A stretch of 64,000 nucleotides of DNA from an uncultured Lactobacillus sp. (lineage in GTDB: Bacteria > Bacillota > Bacilli > Lactobacillales > Lactobacillaceae). Location of the stretch: the NCBI RefSeq assembly GCF_947367085.1, contig NZ_CANBCP010000001.1, forward strand, positions 1 to 64,000, read 5' to 3'. The notes beneath the pieces were generated by a model that saw nothing but the letters and a program-made list of their open reading frames with translations, searched no databases and was not told where the DNA came from. The number at the start of each line of letters is the position of its first letter. The first letter of the stretch is position 1. Position numbers and translations under genes: made by a program. Below are positions 45,278 through 56,226 of this stretch, piece after piece.

Positions 45278-46657
45278 ATGGATAATGTTGTTTCTCAACA
45301 AATTCCTCATGATAGTGAAGCAGAAAAAGCGGTCTTAGGTGCCGTTTTTTTAAACCCTGAAGCTATTATTGAGGCATCAGATATTTTAGAGCCAGACGAT
45401 TTTTATGAACATGCCAATCGTCTGGTTTTTGGTGCGATGATCGATATTGCTGATCGCGGTAGTGCGATTGATGTCGTTACTTTGCAAGATGAGTTAAAAA
45501 AGAAAAATCAACTCGAAGATATTGGAGGAATTGCGTATATTTCTCAATTGGCAATTGCAACTCCAACAGCAGTTCACATTACCTACTATGCTCAGATTGT
45601 TAAACGCAAGGCATTATTGCGTAATTTAATTACGACAAGTCAGCGTATCATCCAAAATGCCATAGAAGGCTCAGACGGCGTCACTGACATCTTAGATAAT
45701 GCCGAAAGCTCAATTATGAATGTCTCTCAAGAAAATGCTTCTGGGGGCTTTAAATCGATTCATGACGTCTTAAATGAAACAGTTGAAGCAATCAATGATA
45801 TTCCTGACGATGGCAATATGGTGACGGGGCTTCCAACAGGTTTTCAAGAATTAGATAAGATGACAACAGGTTTTCATGAGGATGAGTTAATTATCTTAGC
45901 GGCGCGTCCTGGTGTAGGTAAAACTGCCTTTGCCTTGAATGTGGCCCAATTTGTAGGACTTCATACTGACAAAACTGTCGCTATGTTTTCTCTAGAAATG
46001 GGAGCTGATCAGTTAGTGCAAAGAATGCTGGCTTCAGAAGGACTTATTGACTCACAGCACTTGCGAACTGGTCAGTTAACTGAAGATGAATGGCAAAAAT
46101 TGGTAGTTGCAGCTGGATCACTTGATCGGACGAGTATTTATATTGATGATACGCCCGGAATTAAAATGAGCGAAATTCGTGCAAAATCACGTCGCTTAGC
46201 TAAAGAAAAGGGAAACTTAGGCTTAATTGTTATCGACTATTTGCAATTAATTGAAGGTCCACGTAGTGAATCACGTCAGCAAGAAGTTTCTGCGATTTCT
46301 CGTCAGTTGAAAAAATTAGCTAAAGAGCTCCATATTCCAGTTATTGCACTATCACAGTTATCACGTTCTGTTGAACAGCGCCAAGATAAGCGCCCTGTTT
46401 TATCAGATATTCGTGAATCAGGTTCTATTGAACAGGATGCCGATATTGTTGCCTTCTTATATCGTGATGATTACTATCGCGATGAGCAAGAAGATAGCGA
46501 CGAAGGTGAAGTGGAAGCTGAGCAAGATAATGGAGAAGTTGAGGTAATCATTGAAAAGAACCGGTCTGGTAGCCGCGGAACTGTAAAATTAATGTTCTCA
46601 AAGCCGTACAACCGTTTTTCAAACTTAGATTACGCTCACGATACTCCGCAAAGATAG
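45278..46657 (+). CDS. dnaB: replicative DNA helicase
   Basis: AARPGVGKTAFALNVA; LIVIDYLQLI; RESGSIEQDADIV. Confidence 0.97.
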   Translation: MDNVVSQQIPHDSEAEKAVLGAVFLNPEAIIEASDILEPDDFYEHANRLVFGAMIDIADRGSAIDVVTLQDELKKKNQLEDIGGIAYISQLAIATPTAVHITYYAQIVKRKALLRNLITTSQRIIQNAIEGSDGVTDILDNAESSIMNVSQENASGGFKSIHDVLNETVEAINDIPDDGNMVTGLPTGFQELDKMTTGFHEDELIILAARPGVGKTAFALNVAQFVGLHTDKTVAMFSLEMGADQLVQRMLASEGLIDSQHLRTGQLTEDEWQKLVVAAGSLDRTSIYIDDTPGIKMSEIRAKSRRLAKEKGNLGLIVIDYLQLIEGPRSESRQQEVSAISRQLKKLAKELHIPVIALSQLSRSVEQRQDKRPVLSDIRESGSIEQDADIVAFLYRDDYYRDEQEDSDEGEVEAEQDNGEVEVIIEKNRSGSRGTVKLMFSKPYNRFSNLDYAHDTPQR

Positions 46658-46770
46658 TAAATAATATTTTTATTTTGAAAGCACTTACTTTTTAGGGTGA
46701 TCTTTTCTATAATATAGAAGCATGTATGAGATAAAAATCTATATTTTTATATGAAAAAGGGTGAAATGAG

Positions 46771-47661
46771 ATGACACAAAAAACATATCTTGGCAGTATT
46801 GAAGCTGGTGGAACTAAATTTATTGCTGCAGTGCAAGATGCCGAAACTGGTGAAATTGTTGCAAAAAAGAGAATTCCAACTACTACTGCTGATGAAACTT
46901 TAACCAAAACAGCGGAATTTTTTAAAGAGCATCCAGTAGATGCCTTGGGAATTGGAACATTTGGTCCAATTGATATCAATCCTAATTCACGTACTTTTGG
47001 TTATATTTTGGATACTCCAAAACGTGGCTGGTCTGGTACTAATGTAAAAGGATATTTTGAAAAAGAATTAGGCATTCCAGTAGTAATGACAACAGATGTA
47101 AATGCATCTTGCTATGGTGAATATATTGCTCGCGGAAAAGACAACAGCAAATCTTATTTCTACATTACTATCGGAACTGGAGTCGGAGCAGGAATTGTTC
47201 AAGCTGGTAAGTTTGTTGGCTTAAACAACCACCCAGAAATTGGACATACCTTAGTGACTCCATACCCTGGTGATGACTACGAAGGCCAGTGTCCATTCCA
47301 TCAAAACAAGTGTGTAGAAGGGATGGCTGCCGGTCCTTCACTTGAAGCTAGAACTGGCATTCCTGGTGAAAAATTAAGTAGAGACAATAAAGTCTTCACT
47401 TATGTGGCATATTATGTAGCTCAATGCTTGTACAATGCTTACATGACCTTGCGTCCTGACGTTATGGTTGTGGGCGGATCTGTTTTAAATGAAGATGATC
47501 TAATTAAGGTTAGAAAATTCTTTGATCAATTTAACAACAACTATGTTGCTACACCAGATCTAGATGATTTGATTGTGTCGCCAGCAGTTGCAGATAATGG
47601 CTCAGCTACGCTAGGTGATTTTGAATTAGCTCGTGAAGCTTTAAAAAATAAGAATAAATAA
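46771..47661 (+). CDS. ROK-family fructokinase
   Basis: GSIEAGGTKFIAAV; CPFHQNKCVEGMAAG. Confidence 0.9.
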   Translation: MTQKTYLGSIEAGGTKFIAAVQDAETGEIVAKKRIPTTTADETLTKTAEFFKEHPVDALGIGTFGPIDINPNSRTFGYILDTPKRGWSGTNVKGYFEKELGIPVVMTTDVNASCYGEYIARGKDNSKSYFYITIGTGVGAGIVQAGKFVGLNNHPEIGHTLVTPYPGDDYEGQCPFHQNKCVEGMAAGPSLEARTGIPGEKLSRDNKVFTYVAYYVAQCLYNAYMTLRPDVMVVGGSVLNEDDLIKVRKFFDQFNNNYVATPDLDDLIVSPAVADNGSATLGDFELAREALKNKNK

Positions 47662-47692
47662 GTTTAACTAATTTAATATACTTTACTACTCG

Positions 47693-47730
47693 AAAGGGGA
47701 TCGGAAATTTTCCGGTCCCCGTTTTTTATT
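47693..47730. terminator. Rho-independent terminator between convergent genes
   Basis: GGGGATCGGAAAATTTTCCGGTCCCC-like hairpin followed by T run. Confidence 0.8.
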
Positions 47731-47736
47731 TTTGGA

Positions 47737-48663
47737 TTAATGGATAGTTTGTTCTAACGTGATTTCTTGAAAAGTTTTTATTAAGTCTTTGATGGGCTTG
47801 GAATGTTTGCGACCTTGTTTAACGGCAATAAAGAATTTAATCATAATTAAGTCTCGATCAAGTGGTAATAAGTTAACCGGTTGATGGCGCAGACGTTTTA
47901 AAATGCTCGCTGAGGAAATAGTTAAGCCAATGCCATTAACTGCCAGATTAGCAACAGTAATTACACTATTACTTTCCATTACAATATTTGGTTTCACGTG
48001 AAACTTTTGCAGCAAACCATTAACTTGGTGTCGAATCGCTGATTCTGGTTGGCTAAGAACTAGCGGTTGGCTCAAGAGGTCTTTAATATTTAATTCGTCT
48101 GGATTTAAGATAAACTTGTTTGGCTGGAAAAATTTGGAGTTAGAAGGGATGACGATATAGTATTGCTCACCGCCATTGATGAAAAAGTCGAGTCCGCGAG
48201 CAATGGCATCCGGTGTTTGACCAATATAGCAGTCAATTTCTTCGTTTAATAGACGTTTTTCAGTTTTTCTTGGAAAAGCTTCAAAGAGCTGAATTTCAGC
48301 ATTGGGATGCTTTTTAAGAAAGGGCGGAAGAATTTCAGGAAGTAAATAAGAACCCAAGCTTTCTAAAATCCCAATACGAATAACCTCTTTTTCCGGATGA
48401 GTAAATTGGGCAAGCTGGCGTTGCAATTGTTGATCATTATAAGATACATTTTCCAGATATTTATAAAAAATAAGACCTGCTTCAGTCAAAGTAAAAGGCT
48501 GAGAAGTTCGATTGATGATTTTTGCACCAATCTTTTTTTCAATGCGTTTAACCAGCTGGGTTAAATAAGGCTGAGAAATATAGAGTTCGCTAGCCGCTTT
48601 TGTAAAATTGCTTTCTTTTAAAAGTATATCTAGAGTGTGGAGTAATTCTTCTGGGTCATTCAT
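47737..48663 (-). CDS. LysR-family transcriptional regulator
   Basis: N-terminal HTH, periplasmic-binding-like C-terminus; divergent from the flavoprotein gene. Confidence 0.92.
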   Translation of the reverse strand: MNDPEELLHTLDILLKESNFTKAASELYISQPYLTQLVKRIEKKIGAKIINRTSQPFTLTEAGLIFYKYLENVSYNDQQLQRQLAQFTHPEKEVIRIGILESLGSYLLPEILPPFLKKHPNAEIQLFEAFPRKTEKRLLNEEIDCYIGQTPDAIARGLDFFINGGEQYYIVIPSNSKFFQPNKFILNPDELNIKDLLSQPLVLSQPESAIRHQVNGLLQKFHVKPNIVMESNSVITVANLAVNGIGLTISSASILKRLRHQPVNLLPLDRDLIMIKFFIAVKQGRKHSKPIKDLIKTFQEITLEQTIH

Positions 48664-48767
48664 AATATCACCTCAATTTTTTGCGATAACAATTTTATTA
48701 TAGCTTACTTGTAATAAAACTATTTCACTTAAAAATAAATGGTCGATAAAATAGAACTATAAAGTAA

Positions 48768-48781
48768 TGAAAGCGCTATAG
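48768..48781. promoter_or_regulatory. candidate cre-like site
   Basis: TGAAAGCGCTATAG matches most of the CcpA cre consensus, immediately upstream of the RBS. Confidence 0.3.
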
Positions 48782-48795
48782 GAGAAAGATAAATT

Positions 48796-50679
48796 ATGAA
48801 TATGAAGCCCGGAAAATACGAAGTAAAAGCTAAGGGACATGGCTCAAGTTTCATGCCAATGCAAGTAACCTTAGGTGAAGATAAGATCGAAGATATTAAT
48901 ATCGATTCGAGTGGTGAAACCCGTGGAGTTGCGGATGAAGTTTTTAAACGATTACCTAAAGAAATTGTTGATAATCAAACTTTAAACGTGGATAGTGTAT
49001 CAGGTGCGACTATTTCAAGTCATGGAGTAATCGATGGTGTTGCCCAAGCAATTGAAATGGCTGGTGGCGATAGTGATGAATGGAAAAGACGCCAAAAGCC
49101 AGCTTCTCAAAAAGCCCAAGATCAAGAGATTACTACTGATGTGGCAATAGTCGGTGCTGGTGGTGCTGGTTTAGCTGCAGCAGTTCGTTCAATTCAACAG
49201 GGTGAAGATGTAGTTATTTTAGAAAAATATCCTCAAATCGGTGGTAATACTAGCCGTGCAGGTGGCCCAATGAATGCGGCTGAAGCGGATTGGCAAAAAA
49301 AATTCAAGTCTTTAGCTGGTGAAAAGGAAACTTTGGAAGAATTAGCTGCAACTCCAATTGAAGAGATTGATCCTGAATACCAAGAGGACTTTAAAAAATT
49401 ACAAAAACAAATTCAAGATTATGTAGATTCTGGTGCCAGCTATTTGTTTGATTCGACTTTACTTCATGAAATTCAAACTTACTTGGGCGGGAAGAGAACT
49501 GATTTAAATGGTAAAGAAATTCATGGTAAATATGCTTTGGTTCATGAGTTAGTAACTAATGCTTTGGATTCCGTTAAATGGCTAGCTGACTTAGGTGTTA
49601 AGTTTGATAATGAGGAGGTAACTGAACCAGTTGGTGGACTTTGGCGGCGTGGCCATAAGCCAGTTGAACCAATGGGTTATGCTTACATTCACGTGTTAGG
49701 TGACTGGGTTAAAGAACATGGTGCACATCTTCTGACTGAGACGGCTGCTAAAGACTTAATTATTGAAGATGGCGCAGTTAAAGGCGTAGTTGCTCAAAGA
49801 AAAGACGGCAGCAAAGTTACTGTGCATGCCAAGGCGGTCATTTTAACTGCGGGTGGCTTTGGCGCAAATACGAAGATGGTTCAAAAATACAATACTTATT
49901 GGGAAAGTATTGATGACGATATTGCCACTACCAACTCGCCAGCTATTACTGGGGATGGAATTAAGCTGGGACTTGAAGCAGGAGCCGACTTATTTGGAAT
50001 GGGCTTTATCCAATTGATGCCAGTATCTGATCCCAAGACTGGTGAATTGTTTACTGGCTTGCAGACTCCACCGGCTAACTTCATTATGGTTAACCAAAAG
50101 GGAAAACGTTTTGTAAATGAATTTGCTGAACGTGATACTTTGGCAAAAGCAGCAATTGCTAATGGCGGTCTATTTTACTTAATTGCCGATGACAAGATCA
50201 AAGAAACAGCTTATAACACAACTCAAGAATCCATTGATGCCCAAGTTGAAGCAGGAACTTTATTTAGAGCTGATACGTTAGAAGATTTGGCTAAGCAAGT
50301 TGGCATGGATCCAGAAACTTTAGTTGAAACAATAAAAACTTATAACGAAGATGTTGATCGCGGCCAAGACCCAGAATTTCATAAGAACGTCTTTGGCTTA
50401 AAGTGCGAAGTTGCACCATTTTATGCAACACCTCGTAAGCCTGCTATTCACCACACGATGGGAGGATTAGTAATTGATACTAAAGCTCGCGTTTTAAATA
50501 AAGAAGGCCAAGCAATTAAGGGACTTTATAGTGCTGGTGAAAATGCTGGCGGTATTCATGCCGGAAATCGTTTAGGTGGAAACTCTTTAGCAGATATTTT
50601 CACTTTTGGACGTATCGCAGCTGATACTGCTTTTGAGGAAAATAATAGTGATGCCAATAGTGGAGCATCAATGCATTAA
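48796..50679 (+). CDS. FMN-binding fumarate/urocanate reductase-like flavoprotein
   Basis: N-terminal FMN-binding domain with DSVSGAT (48991-49011), FAD motif [16 protein letters not shown]-terminal [15 protein letters not shown]; ends DANSGASMH. Confidence 0.92.
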   Translation: MNMKPGKYEVKAKGHGSSFMPMQVTLGEDKIEDINIDSSGETRGVADEVFKRLPKEIVDNQTLNVDSVSGATISSHGVIDGVAQAIEMAGGDSDEWKRRQKPASQKAQDQEITTDVAIVGAGGAGLAAAVRSIQQGEDVVILEKYPQIGGNTSRAGGPMNAAEADWQKKFKSLAGEKETLEELAATPIEEIDPEYQEDFKKLQKQIQDYVDSGASYLFDSTLLHEIQTYLGGKRTDLNGKEIHGKYALVHELVTNALDSVKWLADLGVKFDNEEVTEPVGGLWRRGHKPVEPMGYAYIHVLGDWVKEHGAHLLTETAAKDLIIEDGAVKGVVAQRKDGSKVTVHAKAVILTAGGFGANTKMVQKYNTYWESIDDDIATTNSPAITGDGIKLGLEAGADLFGMGFIQLMPVSDPKTGELFTGLQTPPANFIMVNQKGKRFVNEFAERDTLAKAAIANGGLFYLIADDKIKETAYNTTQESIDAQVEAGTLFRADTLEDLAKQVGMDPETLVETIKTYNEDVDRGQDPEFHKNVFGLKCEVAPFYATPRKPAIHHTMGGLVIDTKARVLNKEGQAIKGLYSAGENAGGIHAGNRLGGNSLADIFTFGRIAADTAFEENNSDANSGASMH

Positions 50680-50710
50680 CTTGGATGGAATGGAAAAGAG
50701 TTGAGTCGAA

Positions 50711-51199
50711 ATGTTTTTGAAAAGTCATTTTGGCACAATAATTACCACCGTACTTTCTCTAATTATGGGATTGGTGATGGCAATCGCTGTAGCCTTAGTT
50801 GATAATTTAGGAATGAATTGGACAGTAATTTTTAAATTATGGGCAGAAATTTTCATGATTGTGTTTATGGTTAGTTTATTTGTCCCATACAATGATTGGG
50901 GCAATTGGCTGGCTAATGCAGTAGGACTAAAAGAAGGAACAGTTGGCTTTAATTTGGTACAGGCAATTATTCCGTCTGCAATTTTGAACACTTTCAACAC
51001 CCTAATTTGTAGTGGACAGAGCATTTTTTATAATTCAGCTATTCCTCAAGCTGCAAGAATGCAAACCTGGATTAATGGCTGTTTACATGATTGGTTGATT
51101 TTCTTTATCGTGTCTTATTTTGCATCGTTTATCGCTGTTTGGGCAGGAACAAGAGTCGCAACTATGATTTTAGGTAAACCAGAACCAAAATCAGTTTAA
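50711..51199 (+). CDS. DUF2798-type membrane protein
   Basis: 162 aa, about 4 TM, follows the flavoprotein gene. Confidence 0.6.
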   Translation: MFLKSHFGTIITTVLSLIMGLVMAIAVALVDNLGMNWTVIFKLWAEIFMIVFMVSLFVPYNDWGNWLANAVGLKEGTVGFNLVQAIIPSAILNTFNTLICSGQSIFYNSAIPQAARMQTWINGCLHDWLIFFIVSYFASFIAVWAGTRVATMILGKPEPKSV

Positions 51200-51273
51200 C
51201 TAAATTTTTATCTAAAAAAATAACCTTCTTTTTCAAAGTTGAAAAGGGAGGTTATTTTGTTACACGTGAAACT

Positions 51274-52428
51274 TTATGAACCATCATATGAGTCATCTAC
51301 GATTGGTCCTTTGCTAGAGTCATTGCCCAACGGCTCTAGAATTTTTGCTTTGTTTACAAATGGAATATTGATGTGCTCACGAGCAGTAGCTGCAATATCA
51401 GAAATAATTTCATTTGCAACAAGGCGAACTTCGGGATCTAAAGAAAGATAGGCATGGCTAAATTGAATTGCACCACGAAGCTTGTTAGCAGTTAGTTGGT
51501 TGAATTCAGTGATCTTTTCATTTTCAAGGGCACTGAATAAGGCGAGCCAGAGAGATTCGCGCTTTTCTCGAGGAATTTGCGTATTCCAAGAGATAAAGGA
51601 ATGACGAATGATCCGACTGGAGTTAGTTAAGCCAGGTGCTAAAACAAACCCATTTCGTGCAACACGCCACCTGCGCGGGTCGTGCTGTTTTAACATTTTT
51701 GCATTACTGCGGACGACTAGCGTTCTTTCTGGGTGATCGAGCATCATACCGAAAATTGATTCCTCGGGTACATAAGTGATTAGTTTTGGTAAAACTCTTT
51801 GAAAAGAAGGGCTTGAGTAAGTTGACCGCATAAAGCCTGGTCCATCAAAGCTAAATGCCTTGATAATGCGATCTTGATCAGCAATTGGCAAAGCAGAAGC
51901 AGCGTAAGCCGCCAAATTACCTCCTTTGGAGTGACCAACGGTATAAATGAAATCATGGGGATACTTTTTTGCTACGCTTTTTAAATAATCGGCTGCAATT
52001 GACTGACCGACAATTTGGGGCTGATAGGACATATCGACATCTTCATTTAAACCGATCATCGAACCATCAGTTCCACGAAAAGCAACAATAATCGTATTTT
52101 TATTCAGTCGAGTTGTAGCAGCAGTAAATTGAACTGCCGGCTTTTTTTGCATGTAGTCGGTCCAATCAAGAATTTCCATTTTGCGATAGCGATCACTTAA
52201 TGGCATTAATTCAAGTTCAGTTGTGTCCATTTTGTTAAGTTGGTAAGGTTTAGTTCGCTTGAATAAAAGTCTTTTTGAGGCTTCACCAATCTTGTGACCG
52301 CCTACTGATGAATCATAAGGTAAGTAGATCAAGTGAGCAAATAAAGCAGCGTCGACGCTATTGAAAGGTTCGACTTCGAAACTGAGGTCGCCACGCCAAC
52401 GAATGTAGTCTAATAATTTAGGCATCAA
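51274..52428 (-). CDS. Mbeg1-like (DUF2974) alpha/beta-hydrolase
   Basis: IVAFRGTDGS and lipase-like YTVGHSKGGNLAAYAA. Confidence 0.88.
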   Translation of the reverse strand: MMPKLLDYIRWRGDLSFEVEPFNSVDAALFAHLIYLPYDSSVGGHKIGEASKRLLFKRTKPYQLNKMDTTELELMPLSDRYRKMEILDWTDYMQKKPAVQFTAATTRLNKNTIIVAFRGTDGSMIGLNEDVDMSYQPQIVGQSIAADYLKSVAKKYPHDFIYTVGHSKGGNLAAYAASALPIADQDRIIKAFSFDGPGFMRSTYSSPSFQRVLPKLITYVPEESIFGMMLDHPERTLVVRSNAKMLKQHDPRRWRVARNGFVLAPGLTNSSRIIRHSFISWNTQIPREKRESLWLALFSALENEKITEFNQLTANKLRGAIQFSHAYLSLDPEVRLVANEIISDIAATAREHINIPFVNKAKILEPLGNDSSKGPIVDDSYDGS

Positions 52429-52573
52429 ATACTCCTTTCTTTAAAGTATTTACTCCTATTTTAATATTGTTAATCTAAACTAGATTATTATATCTTAATA
52501 ATGGAACTTTCTTAAAGTAATAGTCAAAAATTCTGATCAAATAGTATTAATGTATAGAATTGAGTGAGAAATA

Positions 52574-52589
52574 ATTTCCCAGGAAATAT
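52574..52589. repeat. 16-bp inverted repeat arm ATTTCCCAGGAAATAT (left)
   Basis: Exact reverse complement of 54582-54597. Confidence 0.95.
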
Positions 52590-52652
52590 AATTTTGCATA
52601 TTTTCTTAACTTGAACAAAAATAAAAGTAGCTAACTAAAAGGAAATACTATT

Positions 52653-54581
52653 ATGAAAAAATTAATTACTGGAATTCTTGCACACGTTGATGCAGGAAAG
52701 ACCACTTTAACTGAAGGACTTCTTTATACCGCTGGCAGCTTACGTAAGCTGGGAAGAGTCGATAATGGGGACGCGTTTTTAGATTCTGATGCGTTGGAGA
52801 AAAAGCGCGGCATCACGATTTTTTCTCACCAAGCCCAGCTTCAAACAGATAATCTTCACTTAACGATCTTAGATACTCCCGGCCACATTGACTTTGCGAG
52901 CCAAACACAGCAAGTATTGACTGCACTGGATTATGCAATTTTGGTTGTTTCAGCTGCAGATGGGATTACCAGCTATACGAAAACTCTGTGGCGCTTACTT
53001 AAAAATCATAATGTTCCAACTTTTATTTTTGTGAATAAAATGGATACTCAAGGCGCTGACAAAGATAAAATTCTAAAAGAAATTCAGAAGTCGCTCAGTC
53101 AAAATGCAGTCGATTTTACAAACAAAGATGATGACTTTTATGAAAATGTCGCAACAAGCGATGAAGAAGTTTTAGAAAAATATCTTGAGCAAGGTGACAT
53201 CGATGACGAAGAAATTCAAAAAATGATAGCTGACCGCAAAGTCTTTCCAGTCTATTTTGGCTCGGCCTTAAAGCTAGAAAATATCGAATTGTTTTTAAAA
53301 GGACTAGAAAAATGGACCATCCAGCCTAGCTATGGTTCAGAATTTGGAGCTCGCGTTTTTAAGATCTCTCATGATGAGAAGGGACAACGGCTAACGCGGC
53401 TCAAAATTATAGGTGGTGAATTAAAAGCTAAAAGCGAAGTATTACCTGGTCAAAAAGTTGATCAGCTGCGAAATTATAATGGTGAAAAATTTGAAATCAA
53501 ATCTGTAGCTACTGCCGGTGTCGTTATCGCGGCTACTGGCTTAAGCTCCACCTATCCTGGCCAAGGATTAGGTAATCAAAAAGATATAATTGAAAATTCG
53601 CTACGACCGGTTTTAACTTATAAACTTAATCCATTAAATAATGATATCCATGTCTGCTTAGAAAAATTACGAATTCTAGAAGATGAGGATCCTAGCTTGC
53701 ATGTCACGTGGTCGGAGCACCTGCAAGAAATACATGTCCAAATTATGGGTCAAGTTCAGCTAGAAATACTAGAACAAATTATGCAAGAGCGCTTCAATTT
53801 AAAAGTTGCATTTGAAGAAGGCAGTATATTATATGCCGAAACTATCACAGATAAAATTGAAGCAGTTGGTCATTTTGAGCCGCTGCGTCATTATGCAGAA
53901 GTCCATTTGTTGCTTGAGCCAGCACCAGCTGGTAGCGGGATTCAATTTAAAAATAAGTGCAGTTTAGAAGTTTTGACTAAAAATTGGCAACATCAAATTA
54001 TGACTGCACTTGAAAGCAAGGAGCATCGCGGCGTCCTCACAGCGTCCCCAATAACTGACATGAAGATCACGCTCATTGGCGGCAAAGGTAGCAACGTCCA
54101 TACTGTTGGTGGAGATTTTAGGCAGGCTGCTTGGCGAGCAGTTCGCCAGGGATTAATGGAATTAAATCTGCGTTCTCAAACAAAGCTGCTTGAGCCATGG
54201 TATGACTTTCGTTTAGAAGTTGGCCAAGATCAAGTGGGCCGTGCGATGAATGATATCCAAAAAATGGGTGGACATTTTGATGCGCCACAAGAAGAGGGCG
54301 AGTACGTAATTTTAACAGGAAGTGCACCAGTTGCCCAAATGAGAGATTACGCCAAAGAAGTGCGCGCTTATACTCATGGTCAGGGAAATCTTGAATGCAT
54401 CGTCAAAGGCTATTTTGATTGTCACAATGCGCAAGAAGTCATTGCCCAAAAAAACTATGATCCAGAATCTGATTTGGAAAATACACCTAACTCTGTTTTT
54501 TGCTCGCATGGGGCTGGTCATACTGTTGTTTGGCAAGATGTGCCCCAAGCTGCTCAATTTCCATACCAATATCCAATTTAA
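52653..54581 (+). CDS. tet(M)-like ribosomal-protection/EF-G-family GTPase
   Basis: GILAHVDAGKTTLTEGLLYTAG, RGITIFSH, DTPGHIDF, FVNKMD. Confidence 0.88.
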   Translation: MKKLITGILAHVDAGKTTLTEGLLYTAGSLRKLGRVDNGDAFLDSDALEKKRGITIFSHQAQLQTDNLHLTILDTPGHIDFASQTQQVLTALDYAILVVSAADGITSYTKTLWRLLKNHNVPTFIFVNKMDTQGADKDKILKEIQKSLSQNAVDFTNKDDDFYENVATSDEEVLEKYLEQGDIDDEEIQKMIADRKVFPVYFGSALKLENIELFLKGLEKWTIQPSYGSEFGARVFKISHDEKGQRLTRLKIIGGELKAKSEVLPGQKVDQLRNYNGEKFEIKSVATAGVVIAATGLSSTYPGQGLGNQKDIIENSLRPVLTYKLNPLNNDIHVCLEKLRILEDEDPSLHVTWSEHLQEIHVQIMGQVQLEILEQIMQERFNLKVAFEEGSILYAETITDKIEAVGHFEPLRHYAEVHLLLEPAPAGSGIQFKNKCSLEVLTKNWQHQIMTALESKEHRGVLTASPITDMKITLIGGKGSNVHTVGGDFRQAAWRAVRQGLMELNLRSQTKLLEPWYDFRLEVGQDQVGRAMNDIQKMGGHFDAPQEEGEYVILTGSAPVAQMRDYAKEVRAYTHGQGNLECIVKGYFDCHNAQEVIAQKNYDPESDLENTPNSVFCSHGAGHTVVWQDVPQAAQFPYQYPI

Positions 54582-54597
54582 ATATTTCCTGGGAAAT
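54582..54597. repeat. 16-bp inverted repeat arm ATATTTCCTGGGAAAT (right)
   Basis: Starts at the base after the stop codon; reverse complement of 52574-52589. Confidence 0.95.
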
Positions 54598-54601
54598 AAA
54601 A

Positions 54602-54638
54602 ATGCCTCTGAAAATTTTCAAAGGCGTTTTTTATCTAA
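54602..54638. terminator. Rho-independent terminator
   Basis: GCCTcTGAAAATTTTCAaAGGCGTTTTTT. Confidence 0.85.
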
Positions 54639-55345
54639 TTCATTCCGCCGCGGCTATAATTTACACGGTGGACATCACTGTTTTTTTCAAGGGCGAGGAT
54701 GATGTCATTTTCGTCCTTACGGTTCCTAATAATGCCATCGACGTTAACAATAATTCGATCACTTGTCACATCGATGATTTTCATTGAGATTTGTTCCACT
54801 TCATTTTTAGAAAGAAAATCTTTTAATTCATCTAAAATTCCGGGATGGTTGTTTGCATCAACTTGAACTGTAAAGCGAACGTGCAAAATGATGAAATTAA
54901 TGAAGGAATCGTCGTGAAATAGAATTTGGATGAAGAACAAAAATACGGTACTGATAATACCAATCAAATACATTCCAGCACCAACAGCCATACCGATGGC
55001 GGCGGTTGCCCAGACGCCAGCTGCTGTAGTTAAACCAGAGATTTGTTCTTTTCTAACTAAAATGGTTCCGGCGCCGATGAAGGAAATACCGGTAACGATC
55101 TGAGCGGCAATTCTTGATGGGTCCAGCGCGATGTCGTGCATGCTGAGCAAGTCGAAGAAGCCGTATTTTGAAACGATCATGAATAATGCAGATGCTACTG
55201 CGACAACCATGTGAGTTCTGATTCCGGCACTCTTGCGCTGAGTTGCTCGCTCATAACCAATTGCGCTGCCACATAATGCAGCAACTAAAATCCGCAGCAG
55301 CCAATCAATTTGAGTGGGTACGCCGACTAATGATGACAATGACAT
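54635..55345 (-). CDS. MgtC/SapB-family membrane protein
   Basis: CGSAIGYERATQRKSAGIRTHMVVAVASALFM; GISFIGAGTI; ACT-like C-terminus. Confidence 0.92.
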   Translation of the reverse strand: MSLSSLVGVPTQIDWLLRILVAALCGSAIGYERATQRKSAGIRTHMVVAVASALFMIVSKYGFFDLLSMHDIALDPSRIAAQIVTGISFIGAGTILVRKEQISGLTTAAGVWATAAIGMAVGAGMYLIGIISTVFLFFIQILFHDDSFINFIILHVRFTVQVDANNHPGILDELKDFLSKNEVEQISMKIIDVTSDRIIVNVDGIIRNRKDENDIILALEKNSDVHRVNYSRGGMN

Positions 55346-55485
55346 ATGAAGATCTCCTATATATAATACTGCTTCATATTTTAGTCCTTTTTGGTGAAAA
55401 AATCTGTGGGTGAGAAAAATTCAATAAACACAAAAAGGTTCAGATCCGTATTAATCTGAGCCTTTAAAATATGTTTGATTTTTAT

Positions 55486-56226
55486 TTATAGCGATAATTT
55501 AGTATTAATTGAACCACTATTACTTTGATCTATATCAATCATGAAATAGTTCTTGTCTCCACGATATGTAGCGATAGAATATTCAAGCTTGTCACCTGAG
55601 GCTGTATAACCCAAAGTATGGAAAAGAAATACGGCTGAAGCGGGTTCAATGTTTAGAAAGGTACTAGCAGTTTTATCGGCATTTTTAACTTCTAATTTTC
55701 TTATGACATGAGTTATACCCAATTTTCTTGAATCTAATTCATCATAAAGAGATCTTTGAGTAAAGTCTACTTTTTTTAAGTTAGGAAGAGGAGAAGCTGG
55801 TAAATATGTAGTAACCAAAACAAGCGGATCATCATCAGCAAAACGTAGTCTGATCAACTTGTAAACTTTTTCTTCCTCGTCTAAATCAAAAGCTTGTCGA
55901 ACTTCTAGCGGGGGAGTAACAAGGTCGAAAAATAAGACTTTTGTTTTAGCTTGGAGACCGTTTTGTTCCATTTCTTCATTGTAACTTTTTATTACATGGG
56001 TAAACTCTTGCTCAATTTTATTTCTTTTTACAATCGTGCCACGCCGTTTTCTTTGTTCAAGGAAACCATCTTTTACTAAATTTTGAATTGCATGATTAAC
56101 GGTGGGGCGACTAACACTATACTTTTTAGCTAATTCAAGTTCTTTGGGAATGATTGATCCAACTGGATAGGTTCCATCTGAAATTTTCTTAAGCAATGTT
56201 TGTTGTATTTCTTCGTATTTCGCCAT
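55486..56226 (-). CDS. GntR-family (HutC/UTRA) transcriptional regulator
   Basis: wHTH (YPVGSIIPKELELAKKYSVSRPTVNHAIQNLVKDGFLEQRKRRGTIV) plus UTRA-like domain. Confidence 0.92.
   Translation of the reverse strand: MAKYEEIQQTLLKKISDGTYPVGSIIPKELELAKKYSVSRPTVNHAIQNLVKDGFLEQRKRRGTIVKRNKIEQEFTHVIKSYNEEMEQNGLQAKTKVLFFDLVTPPLEVRQAFDLDEEEKVYKLIRLRFADDDPLVLVTTYLPASPLPNLKKVDFTQRSLYDELDSRKLGITHVIRKLEVKNADKTASTFLNIEPASAVFLFHTLGYTASGDKLEYSIATYRGDKNYFMIDIDQSNSGSINTKLSL

Noticed and set aside
52653-54581. Confirmed acquired tetracycline-resistance gene
   Set aside because: Family motifs fit ribosomal-protection/EF-G-like proteins, but identity to a known resistance determinant cannot be judged from sequence reading alone.
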